In this document: positions 1 to 11,121 of the stretch, in pieces
How positions within the stretch are numbered: the stretch's first letter is position 1
How the letters are laid out: each line of letters starts with the position of its first letter
DNA from: Papaver somniferum
Lineage: Eukaryota > Streptophyta > Magnoliopsida > Ranunculales > Papaveraceae
Length of the DNA stretch: 64,000 bases
Assembly: GCF_003573695.1 (NCBI RefSeq)
Contig: NC_039358.1
Span: 13,640,637 to 13,704,636, forward strand
Reading direction: 5' to 3'
Translations under genes and position numbers: made by a program
Notes under the pieces: model-generated
What the model was told of the DNA's origin: nothing
The model's input: the letters and a program-made list of their open reading frames with translations, nothing else
Database searches by the model: none

Positions 1-1615
1 TTTATGTGTCTAATTTAGCTCATTTGTATATATTGTTAGTACTCGATATTGTACTTATTTGGTTATTTTATGTATTTGTAGGTGTTTTTGGAAAATAATC
101 TCTTGCGGTGAATTTGGCTAAAAATGTGGCATTTGGACCTCCGTTGATAACGTACCGGAAGCGCCTCAGAAGTGTACCGGAAGTATCCCAGAAATACCCC
201 GGAGGAACCCCGAAAAAAGTGCGGAAAATGCCCCAGAGGACACTTGCTATACGGACCCTTGATTTTGGATAAGGGGTAACCTAATTACTAAGGGGTGACC
301 CATTTCCAGGCATCTGCTAAAGGGAGACCAGCCACAGATAAGGGGAGGTCAACTTCTCAAATTTAAAAGCAAATTTTGGCGGGAAAATGCATGCAGCGTC
401 TGGCAGATTTGAAGATCGAATTTTGGACGTGATTTTAAGAGATTCAATTGCTGTATTTGGTACGTATGGACTCTGCATGACTAAACAGGCCTGATACAAT
501 CAATTGGACCCAACCAATTGGGCTGGAATGGCCGAGAGAGAGTTTCAAAGTCTCAACAGAGAGACGTGTTCTGTTTCGAGTTCAGGAGATTTTTGAGAGA
601 TTTCTGGAGGACTTTGACGCTGGATTAACATGTACATGGTCTTATTCAAGTCTAGGAAAGAGTTTGGTAGCTATTTTATAGCTAACAGCACGTGAAAAAG
701 CTCAACAGAAGCGATTATTCTCTCAACAGCGCAGAGAAGAAAAAGAAAGAAAAAGTCGGAATTTATACGAGATATTTGGGGTCTGTGGGATATATAAGAG
801 TTGTTTCAAGTCATTAAAGGGGTTAGAAACCCTTAGGAGAGAGTTAGGAGGAGTTTAGAGACGAGTAAGGAAGTTACAGAAGGAGTTGGTGCTGCTGCTG
901 CTGCTGCCATTGAAGAACCTGAAGAACACGAAGAACAGACTCGCAGAGTCCGTCGTTCTTCAGCAGTCTTATTTCAAAACCAACTGTCGTTGTTTTACAG
1001 CAGTTAGTGCTACTATCGTTGTTTTTAAGACCCTTCCAATTGTAACAGTGACGCTGTAACATTTATACAGCGTTGCAAACTTCTTTTTACACCATTTTCA
1101 TCAATAAAAACACATTACTAAGCCATGAATACATCTTATGATCATGTTTTTGGGATGAGGAGCTAAACCCAATCCAAGGGGTGACAGAGGAAGCCATTCT
1201 CACAATAATTATGTGGTAATCTCTATTTTATTAATTTATGCAATATTTTTATATGATTAATTGCATTGATAAAAATGATTTAAATGGTTTTTATTAATCA
1301 ACTGTGTTTTCCCTTGATAATGCATGCTTAGTTTTAGACTCTTGATGCATTATACTTGTGATTAACATTTGATATTTTGGAAAATCTGCTCTTGGCAATT
1401 TTTAGAATCAACCCAATTATTTAAATTGCATAGTAAAAAAATATTAGATCACATAAGTATTGTTGATTGGTGGAATCTTAACCCCTATTTCTCCATAAAA
1501 TTTTACTTCAGTTTGCTATTTTTCTAAATTTTATTTAAATCTAGAAATTTTGTTACCTTCACAAGTCTGAAAAGACCCAGTTTTTACCACTACTACAATC
1601 ACTATTTGAAAACCA
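1..1615 (+). repeat. 5' LTR of the gypsy element (first 11 bases outside window)
   Basis: Position 1 aligns with 7422 of the 3' LTR, so 11 bases lie outside the window and the full LTR would be about 1626 bp, the same as the 3' copy. The LTR ends in ...AAAACCA at 1615, just before the primer-binding site. It contains a short GCTGCT run near 888-906 and an AATAAA-like signal near 1103. Differences from the 3' copy are few: near positions 110 and 199, a small indel cluster at about 869-886, and one T near 1526. Short minus-strand reading frames in it have no family resemblance. Confidence 0.93.
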
Positions 1616-1622
1616 CACTTTT

Positions 1623-1640
1623 TGGCGCCGCTGCCGGGGA
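1623..1640 (+). other. Primer-binding site, tRNA-Asp type
   Basis: TGGCGCCGCTGCCGGGGA lies 7 bases after the LTR end. It matches the complement of the 3' end of plant tRNA-Asp with one mismatch, the usual primer of Athila-lineage elements. Confidence 0.88.
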
Positions 1641-2741
1641 CCTGTGTTTAGTTAGCATTTTTTTTAGATTTTATTATTTTTATTATTTGTTCTTCTTTAC
1701 GTTTTTGGTTTTTTTTGTTTCCTTGCAGATTTTTGAAGTTGGAGCGAAAGACAATTTTGCCAAAGCTTGTGGTGATTTACTTAAAGTTTGGGAGCGAAAA
1801 GCAAAGCTAAAGGAGCGAAAGAAGAAGAATTTTATTTATTTATTTTGATAAAAAGAGAAAAAAAAAGAGAGACATTTTTTTTGTAATTTTTTTTATTAGA
1901 CTTTCTTTTCTTTTGTATTTTTTTTTGGGACTTTGGACATTAATTTTGGGACATTTTTATTTTTATTTTTAAACCCTACGGAAGGGTACCCTTAAATATA
2001 AACTGTTTGCAGGGAAGGACGACGATTACGATATCGTCTCGGCCCCTCGGGTTCGCACACGGCATAGGAGTCGTGGCCCGAGTCGACTTCAGCGGTTCTT
2101 CGCCCGTCTGGTACGGGAGGTAAAATTCTAAACACCCGCGAATCTCCTGCAAGCGGGTTACTGGACTCCTTAAGGTGAATATATGCTGAGGACTTGAATA
2201 TGGACTGTTTTTAAATTCCTAGTAAAGGGCAAGGACTGGACCATATAAGATAAGGGTTCGGATTTCATCACCGCTCCCTTCTTGCCCGCCTTAGGAAAAC
2301 GAAACCTAAAGCGAACCTAAGCCTAAAATTTGGACTAGAAAGAGACCTATAGGGTATCGAGCTTAACAGGACAATCATTCGAAAAATATTGGTTACTCTT
2401 TTAAGCACACCTTGAAGTTCTTGACGGTTACTGCGAGTTGAATGCGTGACTGCGCCGCATTGGATCGGTGAGGTTTTGGGTATCAAAGCTCCACTGAGCT
2501 TCCCTCGCCTCGATTCAACTTGCTTTAACTCGGATTGATTCCAGAGGGGTTTGCTCAAATTGTAACGAATTCCCTTTCGAAGGATTAGAAGCTGGTCTAG
2601 AAACAATCTAAGTGGAGCCATCATGCTTGTTGTTTGCTAGAAATCTTTAGGTTTGCTGTGGTAAAGTCGAGTCAGCCTGCTGTGTGTTTGCTAGAACCTT
2701 CCTGTTAGGATTTTTATTTCTTTTTGAATTCTTTTTAGTGT
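1641..2741 (+). other. Gypsy element 5' leader
   Basis: This is untranslated leader between primer site and gag. Positions 1660-1970 are very T-rich. 1995-2170 is GC-rich and contains several CG dinucleotides. Reading frames on either strand here (for example minus strand 2268-2624) show no recognisable domain. Confidence 0.6.
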
Positions 2742-5700
2742 ATGCCCGATTTTGTTAGGGCTTGGAAAAGAGATACTCTAGGTCGATTGATTAGCGAAAA
2801 ACCTAGTAGTTCTTCTGATTTAAGCAGGGAGCTCGAAGATTCTTCTTTTGAGAGCCCTGTTTTTGGAAACTTCTGTTTTGAGAATCTGTCTCTTTGTGAG
2901 GATAGTACCCCTAGTACTTCTGTTGTGCCAGCGATGGCAACTTGAAAGATTACATGTTCCCAACTAGGACCAACCGAGCTTCATGCATTAAATTGCCAGC
3001 CACTACGGCTAATTTCGAGATAAAACCTAGTATTCTTCAAATGATCCCTATATTCTTAGGAAAAGATGATGAGAACCCTTATTTTCATATTAGGGACTTT
3101 GAGGAAATCTGTGGGACAATTAGGATAAAGGACCTTACTGATGAAGTCTTGAAACTTAAATGTTTCCCTTTTCCTTGAGAGATAAAGCCAAGACCTGGCT
3201 TAATAACCTACCGTCTGAATCCATAGAAACATGGCAGGAACTTATCGCTGCCTTCTATATGAAATTCTACCCTAAGCATAAAACTGCAGCTGTTAGGCAG
3301 AAAATTAGTGCTAGTGTGCAACAAGAGGGAGAGTCTCTGTATAGGTTTTTAGAGCGATTCAATGATCTCCTATCTCAGTGTCCTCACCATGGATTTGATA
3401 ATATGAAACTTGTACAGATTATTTATGATGGTTTAGACTATTCGACCAAAGCCATGGTTGAGTCTATGTGCGCTGGTGAGTTCACTAGTAAAAATGCTGA
3501 TGATGCTTTTGCCTTCTTAGGAGCTATCGCTGAAAAATCCCAACAGTGGGAATCTTGTGTTGAACCCCCTAAAAGACTCTTGGTCAATAGAAGTAGCACC
3601 AATATGGTAGATACGAGTTTTGCGTCAGATGCTAAGTTTGCTGCTTTATCCAGAAGGTTAGAAGCTTTAGAAATGGGTCAGACTAAAAATAGGTCCCTTG
3701 TTGAACCTAATAGAGCCTCTCAAGTCTCTAGTTGTGGAATAGAGCCAGATAATTCGTTTTGGGAAGGTCAGGTTAGTGAAGAGCAAGCCCATGCTGTCTA
3801 TAACAACTCTAGGTTTGAGAACCGTCAGAAGTTTGACCCATACTCAGAAACCTACAACCCTGGTTGGAGAAACCATCCTAATTTCTCTTGGTCTAAGGGC
3901 CAGAGTCAAGGCCAGTCTAGCAATTCTCAGCCTCCCCCAGGTTTTGGTTTTAAGAACTCTTCAGGTCAAACCCAGTTTCAGAACACTTCCGAGAAAAAGA
4001 TCTCTACCTTAGAGGATACTCTCACTATGTTAGCAAATAACCATGAAATGCTAACAAAGAACCACATGAGCTTTCAACAAGAAACTAGGCAAGAATTGAA
4101 GAATACTTCCCAGAGTCTTGCCAAGTTAGAACTTCAAGTAGGACAAATAGCTAAGTTCATAAGTGAGAGAGAAGATGGAAGGTTCCCTAGTCGTACTGAT
4201 CCCAACCCAAAAGGAGAGAAATCGTACAATCATGTGAATGCTGTCACAACCCTAAGGAGTGGAAAGAAAGTTGACAACAAGGTCGCCATGCCTGATAGTG
4301 AACATGCTGTAGTTCACCCTGCTGAGCCAGAAAATGAGGAGACTGATAGAGTCTCCAAAGAGACCAATGAGGGTCCTGTTGAGCCTCACTTTGTTCCCAG
4401 AGCCCCGTTTCCCCAGCTGCTAGTTCCGACTAAGAGGGAGTCCAACTTTAATGATATATTGGAGGTTTTTAAGCAGGTTAATATCAACCTTCCATTATTA
4501 GATGCAATTAGGCAGATTCCCTCTTATGCCAAGTTCCTTAAGGACTTGTGTACGCGAAAGCGTAAGCTCAGTGTCCAGAAGAAAGCCTTCATAGCTAGTC
4601 ATGTGAGTTCTATTATTCAGAATACCACTACTCCTAAGTATAAAGACCCAGGGTCCCCTACCATTGCTTGTACAATAGGTAAGTACCGTGTTGAGAAAGC
4701 GTTGCTTGACTTAGGAGCCAGTGTGAACTTACTGCCATACCATGTGTACCTTAAGCTAGGACTTGGTGAGATGAAACCTACCCAGATAACACTCCAGTTA
4801 GCTGATAGGTCCGTTAAAATCCCTCGTGGTGTGATCGAGGATGTTCTTATTGAGGTCGACAAGTTTATTTATCCAGTGGATTTCGTGGTCCTAGATACCC
4901 AACCTGTCCCCGACCCAGAGAACCAAATACCTGTGATTTTAGGTCGCCCATTCTTAGCTACGTCTAATGCGATCATAAACTGTCGAAATGGTATTATGAA
5001 TCTGTCTTTTGGTAATATGACTATTGAGCTGAATATTTTTAATGTAAACAAGCTACATTCTGAGCTAGATAACACATGTATTGAAGAGGTGAACATGATA
5101 GGAACCTTAGTTCAGGAGTCATTACCAAACATCGTATCGGAAAATACATTGGAGAGTTGTTTATCCCATTTTAGCCTGGATTTCGATGATAATAGTAACA
5201 TTGAACAAGTTAATGCTTTGTTGGATTCTGTTCCTATGTTAGATATTGATATATGGAAAAATAGGTTCGAACCATTACTAGCTTCTGAGTCTATCTTAAT
5301 ACCGTATTTAAAAGAGCCTCCTGAGTTGGAGTCTAATTATACATTTTTAGGCCCACCCGAGTCTTTCCCTGTGATTATAGCTTCCGATTTGGATAGTGTT
5401 CAGGAAAGTAGGCCAGAGACCGTGCTTCAAGAAAATAAGGAAGCCTTAGAGTGGACCATAGAAGATATGAAGCAAGCTGAGGATGAACCACCTGATTATG
5501 ACTTAGAGAAAGCAATTGACCTTTTTCAAGAACCCGATGGTCTAGAAATTAGGAACATTGTGACTAGTCATTGTAGAGGCACACAAAATTCTAAGTTTGG
5601 GGGTAGAGAACTAGAAGAATCTCTTGAGTATTTTAAGGACTGGGAAGATCCGGAAATTCAAGCAATAATGAGAGGTTTGTGTGAGAGTAGTGAAAACCCT

Positions 5701-5982
5701 AAGTTTGGGGCTAGTAATGATTCTTGTGACCGTCAATTATCCCTATTAGAAGTCCCTAACTTGGGACTCGAGCCTAGTGAGGTATTCCATGAGTCTATTC
5801 AGACTCCACAACCCGATCCTCCTGATAATGTCCAGGAAAAAATCCATATATTAGAGACCCGTTTTTCGGATGAAGCTGTTTGCCGAGACACTCATATGAA
5901 GCCCAAGTGGTCACCCGAGATAAATCCAGTTGTCTTGCGAGAAACTTTAGATCAGGTTGTGCTTCTCTGCTCATTTTTCTAA
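2742..5982 (+). pseudogene. Athila-type Gag-protease polyprotein, broken by two frameshifts
   Basis: Three consecutive reading frames together look like one Athila Gag-Pro. 2742-2945 is the N-terminal segment. 2942-3178 contains the LKDY-like start of the capsid homology region. 3160-5982 holds the rest of the retrotransposon gag domain (about residues 1-130 of that frame; RDKAKTWLNNLP, GESLYRFLERF and CPHHG motifs), a low-complexity linker, and an aspartic protease with DLGASVNLLP and ILGRPFL motifs (4707-4960). A distal segment resembles the region just upstream of Athila RT (VIIAS near 5374-5388), but the RT itself is absent and the frame ends at 5982. The two breaks, near 2950 and near 3168, each look like loss of one T from a short T run, so they may be real mutations or consensus errors. 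DLGA instead of DTGA is usual in this lineage. Confidence 0.85.
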
Positions 5983-7390
5983 TCTTGAGCATTTGTCTCC
6001 TATTCGTGGCAGTTCTATTTGGTCTTATGGACCCACAATTGTTTCGACTATTGGTATACGACTTTGGAAGGTGACAATTCTTTTTGAGGTATTTGATGTC
6101 TAGCTAATGACTATAAATTTAGCATTTACTGGGAGGCTCCCGCGTTCATGTGATACGGTAATATCCTTCCTTATTTCTTTTTCCTCCAGTGGTAATAGTT
6201 TCTCCTTGTTCATGCTTTTAATTTCATCTTTAGAACATTGAGGACAATGTTAGATTTAAGTTTGGGGGTGGGGAAGAAACACTTTTTGTCACATTTTTGC
6301 AATAAATAAACTCCAGAGCCTAGAAATTTATGCCTATTGAGGATTGCACTAACTAATCTAAGTGGATGGAAGCATTTTGATTGTAGGAGTTTGAGGAACC
6401 AATCTGATTAGATGGAAACATCTAAAGAGTCTATTCATAAAAGCACAGAGCTCAGGTGTTAGAAATAACATGATAGTTTCACCATATCTCGTTGAGTCCT
6501 TTTCACTTCTATTTTTATTTTATTTTGTTTTTAAACTATGTTTCTCTAAGTGATAGGTGGGGCCCACGATTCAAGTTGTTACCAATGCTAGGGTGAATTA
6601 GAGTGATTGAGATACCATGAAAAAAAAAAAAAAAAAAAAAAAAAAAGTTGAAAAAGAAAAGAGATGAAAAAAAAAAAAAAAAAAAAATGGTAGTTACCAA
6701 AAAAAAAAAAAAAAAAAAAAGAAAGAAAAAGAAATTGAGACCAGACCATTTGACCAAAAGGAATAAATTCAATAAAGTCGACCACTGGTACCCTTGTATA
6801 TGCCAGTTGTGTTGACCTAGAGTTAGGTTATCGACCACTGGTACCCTTGTATATGCCAATGTGTTGATATTAGTCAGACTAGTATCTCAATCCATTAGGA
6901 TAGGTTCATTTTGGCGGAGGCCTTCAGACAGATATGGGAAACGCGTTCACTTAGTAAACATCAAAACCATCTATGTTTTCTATATCCATCTTCTTGATCT
7001 ATCCATGTGATTAGTTTTGACTCCGAATATGATGTCCATAGTGCAACTATCTGAGTAGAGCTCTGTCACTTTATATGAATTTTAGTATGCTTGAGTGCAA
7101 ACTCGTGTACAGCAATTGGAATTTCGCATCAGGGTACTTCTTCCTGTAGTCAATAAGTATGCCAACCAAGGAGATTCTTTAGTGCCTTCCAAGGTTCTGC
7201 GTAGATAGCTAAGGTCTGGATTACAGGTTTTGTGGGTATATCTCTGGTAAGCCCTCCCGAGACTATAACTCGGCCACTAGGGCCACCTAGGGGTTTAAAG
7301 GCTTATTGCATACGCTAAATGCAATCGACGATGCCTGCGACAGTGAGTTAGGATTTTATTTTGTAGTTTTGATTTGCTCGGGACTAGCAA
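5983..7390 (+). other. Gypsy element 3' non-coding region in place of pol
   Basis: No reading frame with RT, RNase H or integrase motifs is present. The motif AAGTTTGGGGGTGGGG near 6258-6273, preceded by a GAGGACAATGTT string, is a common non-coding signature near the 3' part of Athila-like elements. Three A-rich tracts lie at 6618-6645, 6668-6687 and 6700-6720. A short direct duplication (TCGACCACTGGTACCCTTGT type) occurs at 6777-6806 and 6830-6860. Confidence 0.75.
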
Positions 7391-7410
7391 ATAATAAGTT
7401 TGGGGGTATT
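7391..7410 (+). other. Polypurine tract of the gypsy element
   Basis: AATAAGTTTGGGGGTATT-type purine-rich sequence lies immediately before the TGATAGACGC start of the 3' LTR. It repeats the AAGTTTGGGGG core seen upstream near 6260. Confidence 0.75.
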
Positions 7411-9036
7411 TGATAGACGCATTTATGTGTCTAATTTAGCTCATTTGTATATATTGTTAGTACTCGATATTGTACTTATTTGGTTATTTTATGTATTTGT
7501 AGGTGTTTTTGGAAAATAATCTCTTGCGGCGAATTTGGCTAAAAATGTGGCATTTGGACCTCCGTTGATAACGTACCGGAAGCGCCTCAGAAGTGTACCG
7601 GAAGTATCTCAGAAATACCCCGGAGGAACCCCGAAAAAAGTGCGGAAAATGCCCCAGAGGACACTTGCTATACGGACCCTTGATTTTGGATAAGGGGTAA
7701 CCTAATTACTAAGGGGTGACCCATTTCCAGGCATCTGCTAAAGGGAGACCAGCCACAGATAAGGGGAGGTCAACTTCTCAAATTTAAAAGCAAATTTTGG
7801 CGGGAAAATGCATGCAGCGTCTGGCAGATTTGAAGATCGAATTTTGGACGTGATTTTAAGAGATTCAATTGCTGTATTTGGTACGTATGGACTCTGCATG
7901 ACTAAACAGGCCTGATACAATCAATTGGACCCAACCAATTGGGCTGGAATGGCCGAGAGAGAGTTTCAAAGTCTCAACAGAGAGACGTGTTCTGTTTCGA
8001 GTTCAGGAGATTTTTGAGAGATTTCTGGAGGACTTTGACGCTGGATTAACATGTACATGGTCTTATTCAAGTCTAGGAAAGAGTTTGGTAGCTATTTTAT
8101 AGCTAACAGCACGTGAAAAAGCTCAACAGAAGCGATTATTCTCTCAACAGCGCAGAGAAGAAAAAGAAAGAAAAAGTCGGAATTTATACGAGATATTTGG
8201 GGTCTGTGGGATATATAAGAGTTGTTTCAAGTCATTAAAGGGGTTAGAAACCCTTAGGAGAGAGTTAGGAGGAGTTTAGAGACGAGTAGAGGAAGTTACA
8301 GAGAATTGGTGCTGCTGCTGCTGCTGCCATTGAAGAACCTGAAGAACACGAAGAACAGACTCGCAGAGTCCGTCGTTCTTCAGCAGTCTTATTTCAAAAC
8401 CAACTGTCGTTGTTTTACAGCAGTTAGTGCTACTATCGTTGTTTTTAAGACCCTTCCAATTGTAACAGTGACGCTGTAACATTTATACAGCGTTGCAAAC
8501 TTCTTTTTACACCATTTTCATCAATAAAAACACATTACTAAGCCATGAATACATCTTATGATCATGTTTTTGGGATGAGGAGCTAAACCCAATCCAAGGG
8601 GTGACAGAGGAAGCCATTCTCACAATAATTATGTGGTAATCTCTATTTTATTAATTTATGCAATATTTTTATATGATTAATTGCATTGATAAAAATGATT
8701 TAAATGGTTTTTATTAATCAACTGTGTTTTCCCTTGATAATGCATGCTTAGTTTTAGACTCTTGATGCATTATACTTGTGATTAACATTTGATATTTTGG
8801 AAAATCTGCTCTTGGCAATTTTTAGAATCAACCCAATTATTTAAATTGCATAGTAAAAAAATATTAGATCACATAAGTATTGTTGATTGGTGGAATCTTA
8901 ACCCCTATTTCTCCATAAAATTTTACTTCAGTTTGCTATTTTTCTTAAATTTTATTTAAATCTAGAAATTTTGTTACCTTCACAAGTCTGAAAAGACCCA
9001 GTTTTTACCACTACTACAATCACTATTTGAAAACCA
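7411..9036 (+). repeat. 3' LTR of the gypsy element
   Basis: It begins TGATAGACGC and ends AAAACCA, is 1626 bp long, and is nearly identical to 1-1615 over its whole length. Confidence 0.93.
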
Positions 9037-9060
9037 TCATAGCACAACTAGGTTCAGTCT

Positions 9061-9430
9061 CTATGGCAAGTCACTAATAGCCTCTTGCCCACTTTTCAAG
9101 ATGTTGCGGGCCTTATAGAATGACGTTGAGTTTGCGGAGAGTGCCTGCACAGTCTTATACCACTTTGGTACTCCTAGTCTCCTACAGAACTTCATCTTTG
9201 CTTAGGAACTGATGATCCTAAAATATTACACAACACTATGAAAAGTTTAACAGTTTGAGAATCTAGAGAAAAATTAAGAATGATCCTAAAACATTGTACA
9301 ACATGTGAAATTTGAGCATCACTCTCCAAAATCTGGTTGATCCAACTCGTTCTACAGCTTTTTTCTGGAACAACAAAGATTTCTCCCGCTCTTCCGCAGA
9401 GGAGAGTGACATATCATTAACCAAGAATTC
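9061..9430 (-). pseudogene. Possible exons of an unrecognised gene, next to the gypsy 3' LTR
   Basis: On the minus strand, 9061-9198 reads as a 45-codon open segment starting MKFCRRLGVPKWYKTVQALS and ending at a stop at 9061-9063. About 100 bp further upstream, around 9300-9430, a second open segment includes the string SSAEEREKSLLFQKKAVERV. Composition and lack of stops suggest two exons of a real protein, the first being C-terminal. I do not recognise the family. The gypsy LTR ends 24 bp beyond the putative stop. This could equally be a transposon-captured fragment. Confidence 0.3.
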
Positions 9431-10068
9431 TTTTTAATTAAAGAAAAGGCTTTTTTTTTCAGATATGCCTATCATTAACCAAGTGATCCAAATATCAGAC
9501 ATCTAAAAACAAGTGATCCAAATATCAGACATAAACAAGAGATCAGGAGAGTGACATATAAGAATTCTTTTTGAATAAAGAAAAGCTTTCCGGATAACAC
9601 CTATCATTAACCAAGTGATGATCCAAATATTAGACATCTAAAAACACAAAGAAAAGCAAAAAGCTGTAACATTTTTAAGGACGGTTGAGCTCATAACTGG
9701 GTAGTCCTTGGTGTTTCTTTCGACGAGTTTTTGGTTTTGCCCACCTCCTTCGTTTTCTCCATCTTTAACTTTATGCAAAAATTAGAAGTAGTCGAAGAAA
9801 CAAAATCCACGTTGATTTTGTTAACAAAGTCTGTTCAAGGAAAGTTTGTTAGTAAAGTCTGTTCAAAGTAAGGGCGTAGACCCCGGTGTGTATTTAAAAG
9901 TTTTCAACGTTTTCAGGGGTAAATGTAGATCCGGCCATTGTAAACATAGATATGCTGATATGTTTAAAAATACTTTGCGAAAAATACCAAGTTCACGGTT
10001 TTTATATATGAACGCCTAGTCTCAACATATGTTTTGCTAGAAAATACATGAGGACAATGAAGATTTAA
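9431..10068. other. Intergenic, with a degenerate direct repeat
   Basis: A unit containing GAATTCTTTTT, a run of AAAG and CCAAGTGATCCAAATAT occurs twice (about 9402-9520 and 9545-9650). A minus-strand 23-codon frame starting MEKTKEVGKTKN lies near 9697-9765 and cannot be assigned. Nothing else is recognised. Confidence 0.45.
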
Positions 10069-10090
10069 AATGAAAGGTTTCGTCACGGAA

Positions 10091-10252
10091 ATCACAGATC
10101 TGAAAAGGTTTTGCCAAGGAAAACACAGATCTAAAACGCTTTTTGCAAGAGTATACGAGGATCTAAAGCATATCACAGATCCGAAAAGGTTTTGCCAAGG
10201 AAAACACAGATCTAAAACGCTTTTTGCAAGAGTATACGCTGATCTAAACGTA
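10091..10252. repeat. Two-copy 81-bp tandem repeat
   Basis: Two consecutive near-identical 81-bp units each contain AGGTTTTGCCAAGGAAAACA and CGCTTTTTGCAAGAGTATAC. The unit length is a multiple of three, so a plus-strand frame (10070-10393) runs through both, but that frame has no recognisable domain and is probably not a gene. Confidence 0.8.
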
Positions 10253-10552
10253 AGCTGCTCAAAATACTATTATAAGGGGAATAACGCTGAGAGCCAAAAA
10301 GTAAAATCACAAGGAAAGATAAATCTTTTACCGGGACCGGAGTCCCTGTTTCTAGCGTCAGATTGTGAACACAAAAATAACGATGGCATCTAAGTGTTCA
10401 CAAAACAGTAAGAAGTTCGCATTCATGATATAACAGACGAGATGATTGATGTTGCTTAAAACAGTAAGAAGAGGGAAGCTCTGAGCCTTTGGGCTCGTCC
10501 TTTATCCTTATCATAGGGGTTCCTATGATCATTCAAAATATACATGGAGTAA

Positions 10553-10800
10553 AAAGTACGAAGACTGTAAGTGCATAATATAAATGAGGCACAGATTTAC
10601 GTGGTTCAGCACTGAGGCCTACGTCCACGGGGGTTGGTGTTTCACTATGTATTCGAAGATTACAAAGATAGTCTGATGACTTTGAGTGGGGAACGAAGCT
10701 ATGGAAGACAAACAACTCACACTTACTCTTACAGTTTCTCTCTCCTAAGCTCTATATCCTTCTCTAACAAAATGGTCGACCCCTTTCTCTTAGTAGAGAG
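10553..10800. repeat. Left part of an older repeat split by the copia insertion
   Basis: The sequence here (CACAGATTTACGTGGTTCAG and CCTACGTCCACGGG strings) continues after the copia element at 14548. The join is proved by the GAGAG target duplication on either side. The GC-rich composition and the TATTTATAGG string after the junction suggest a solo LTR or similar promoter-bearing repeat. Ends were not resolved. Confidence 0.5.
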
Positions 10801-11094
10801 TGTTGGTTAAACTTCAATATAGAAGTCACTAACAAGCTAGTTCGGACAAGATTAGGAAATTGATGTAATCCTAAGGGAATTAGAAGTCATCTAGTTCTAA
10901 GAAAAGGAAAGACATGTAACAAGGTAATAGGACTAGGAAAAGGAATTCATAGTTCTATATATATATGATCACCAAAGTTGTGGTTGATCATAGGAGCAAG
11001 ATTAGAGCTTGTGTTTAGTTTTGAGAGATTTTCTAAACATCAATAAAGAGAGTTGTCTTTAGACAAGCTAAGATTGATCTTGCAGTTGCCATTA
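10801..11094 (+). repeat. 5' LTR of the copia element
   Basis: It starts TGTTGGTTAAAC and ends GCCATTA. With the GAGAG duplication the ends are TG..TA rather than TG..CA, although the boundary is ambiguous by two bases. A TATATATATAT promoter-like string lies at about 10954-10965 and AATAAA near 11041. Confidence 0.9.
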
Positions 11095-11096
11095 AT

Positions 11097-11108
11097 TGGT
11101 ATCAGAGC
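11097..11108 (+). other. Primer-binding site, initiator tRNA-Met type
   Basis: TGGTATCAGAGC lies 2 bp after the 5' LTR, the usual copia primer site. Confidence 0.92.
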
Positions 11109-11121
11109 TTGTTTCTGAGCC

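Larger units (their letters stand above)
1..9036 (+). mobile_element. Athila-like Ty3/gypsy retrotransposon carrying gag-protease only
   Basis: Two near-identical long terminal repeats (1-1615, cut by the window edge, and 7411-9036) flank a 5.8-kb internal region. A tRNA-Asp-type primer site follows the first LTR and a G-rich polypurine tract precedes the second. The only coding region is a gag-protease of the Athila lineage (2742-5982). No reverse transcriptase, RNase H or integrase is visible, so movement would require enzymes supplied by a relative. The LTRs differ at only a handful of positions, so the insertion is young. The bases after the 3' LTR are TCATA; the 5' target duplicate lies outside the window. 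The overall form resembles plant TR-GAG elements. Confidence 0.9.

Noticed and set aside
317..1062. Minus-strand frames in the gypsy LTR (also at 7738-7920 and 8276-8482)
   Set aside because: They occur identically in both LTR copies because the DNA is duplicated, and show no domain or family resemblance.
4707..4740. Loss of protease activity inferred from DLGAS in place of DTGAS
   Set aside because: D-L-G-A is a common form in the Athila lineage, so it is not evidence of inactivation.
6536..6859. Phenylalanine-rich minus-strand frames
   Set aside because: They are the antisense of A-rich tracts at 6618-6720.
10070..10393. A 107-codon frame across the 81-bp tandem repeat
   Set aside because: It stays open because the unit length is divisible by three; there is no recognisable protein.
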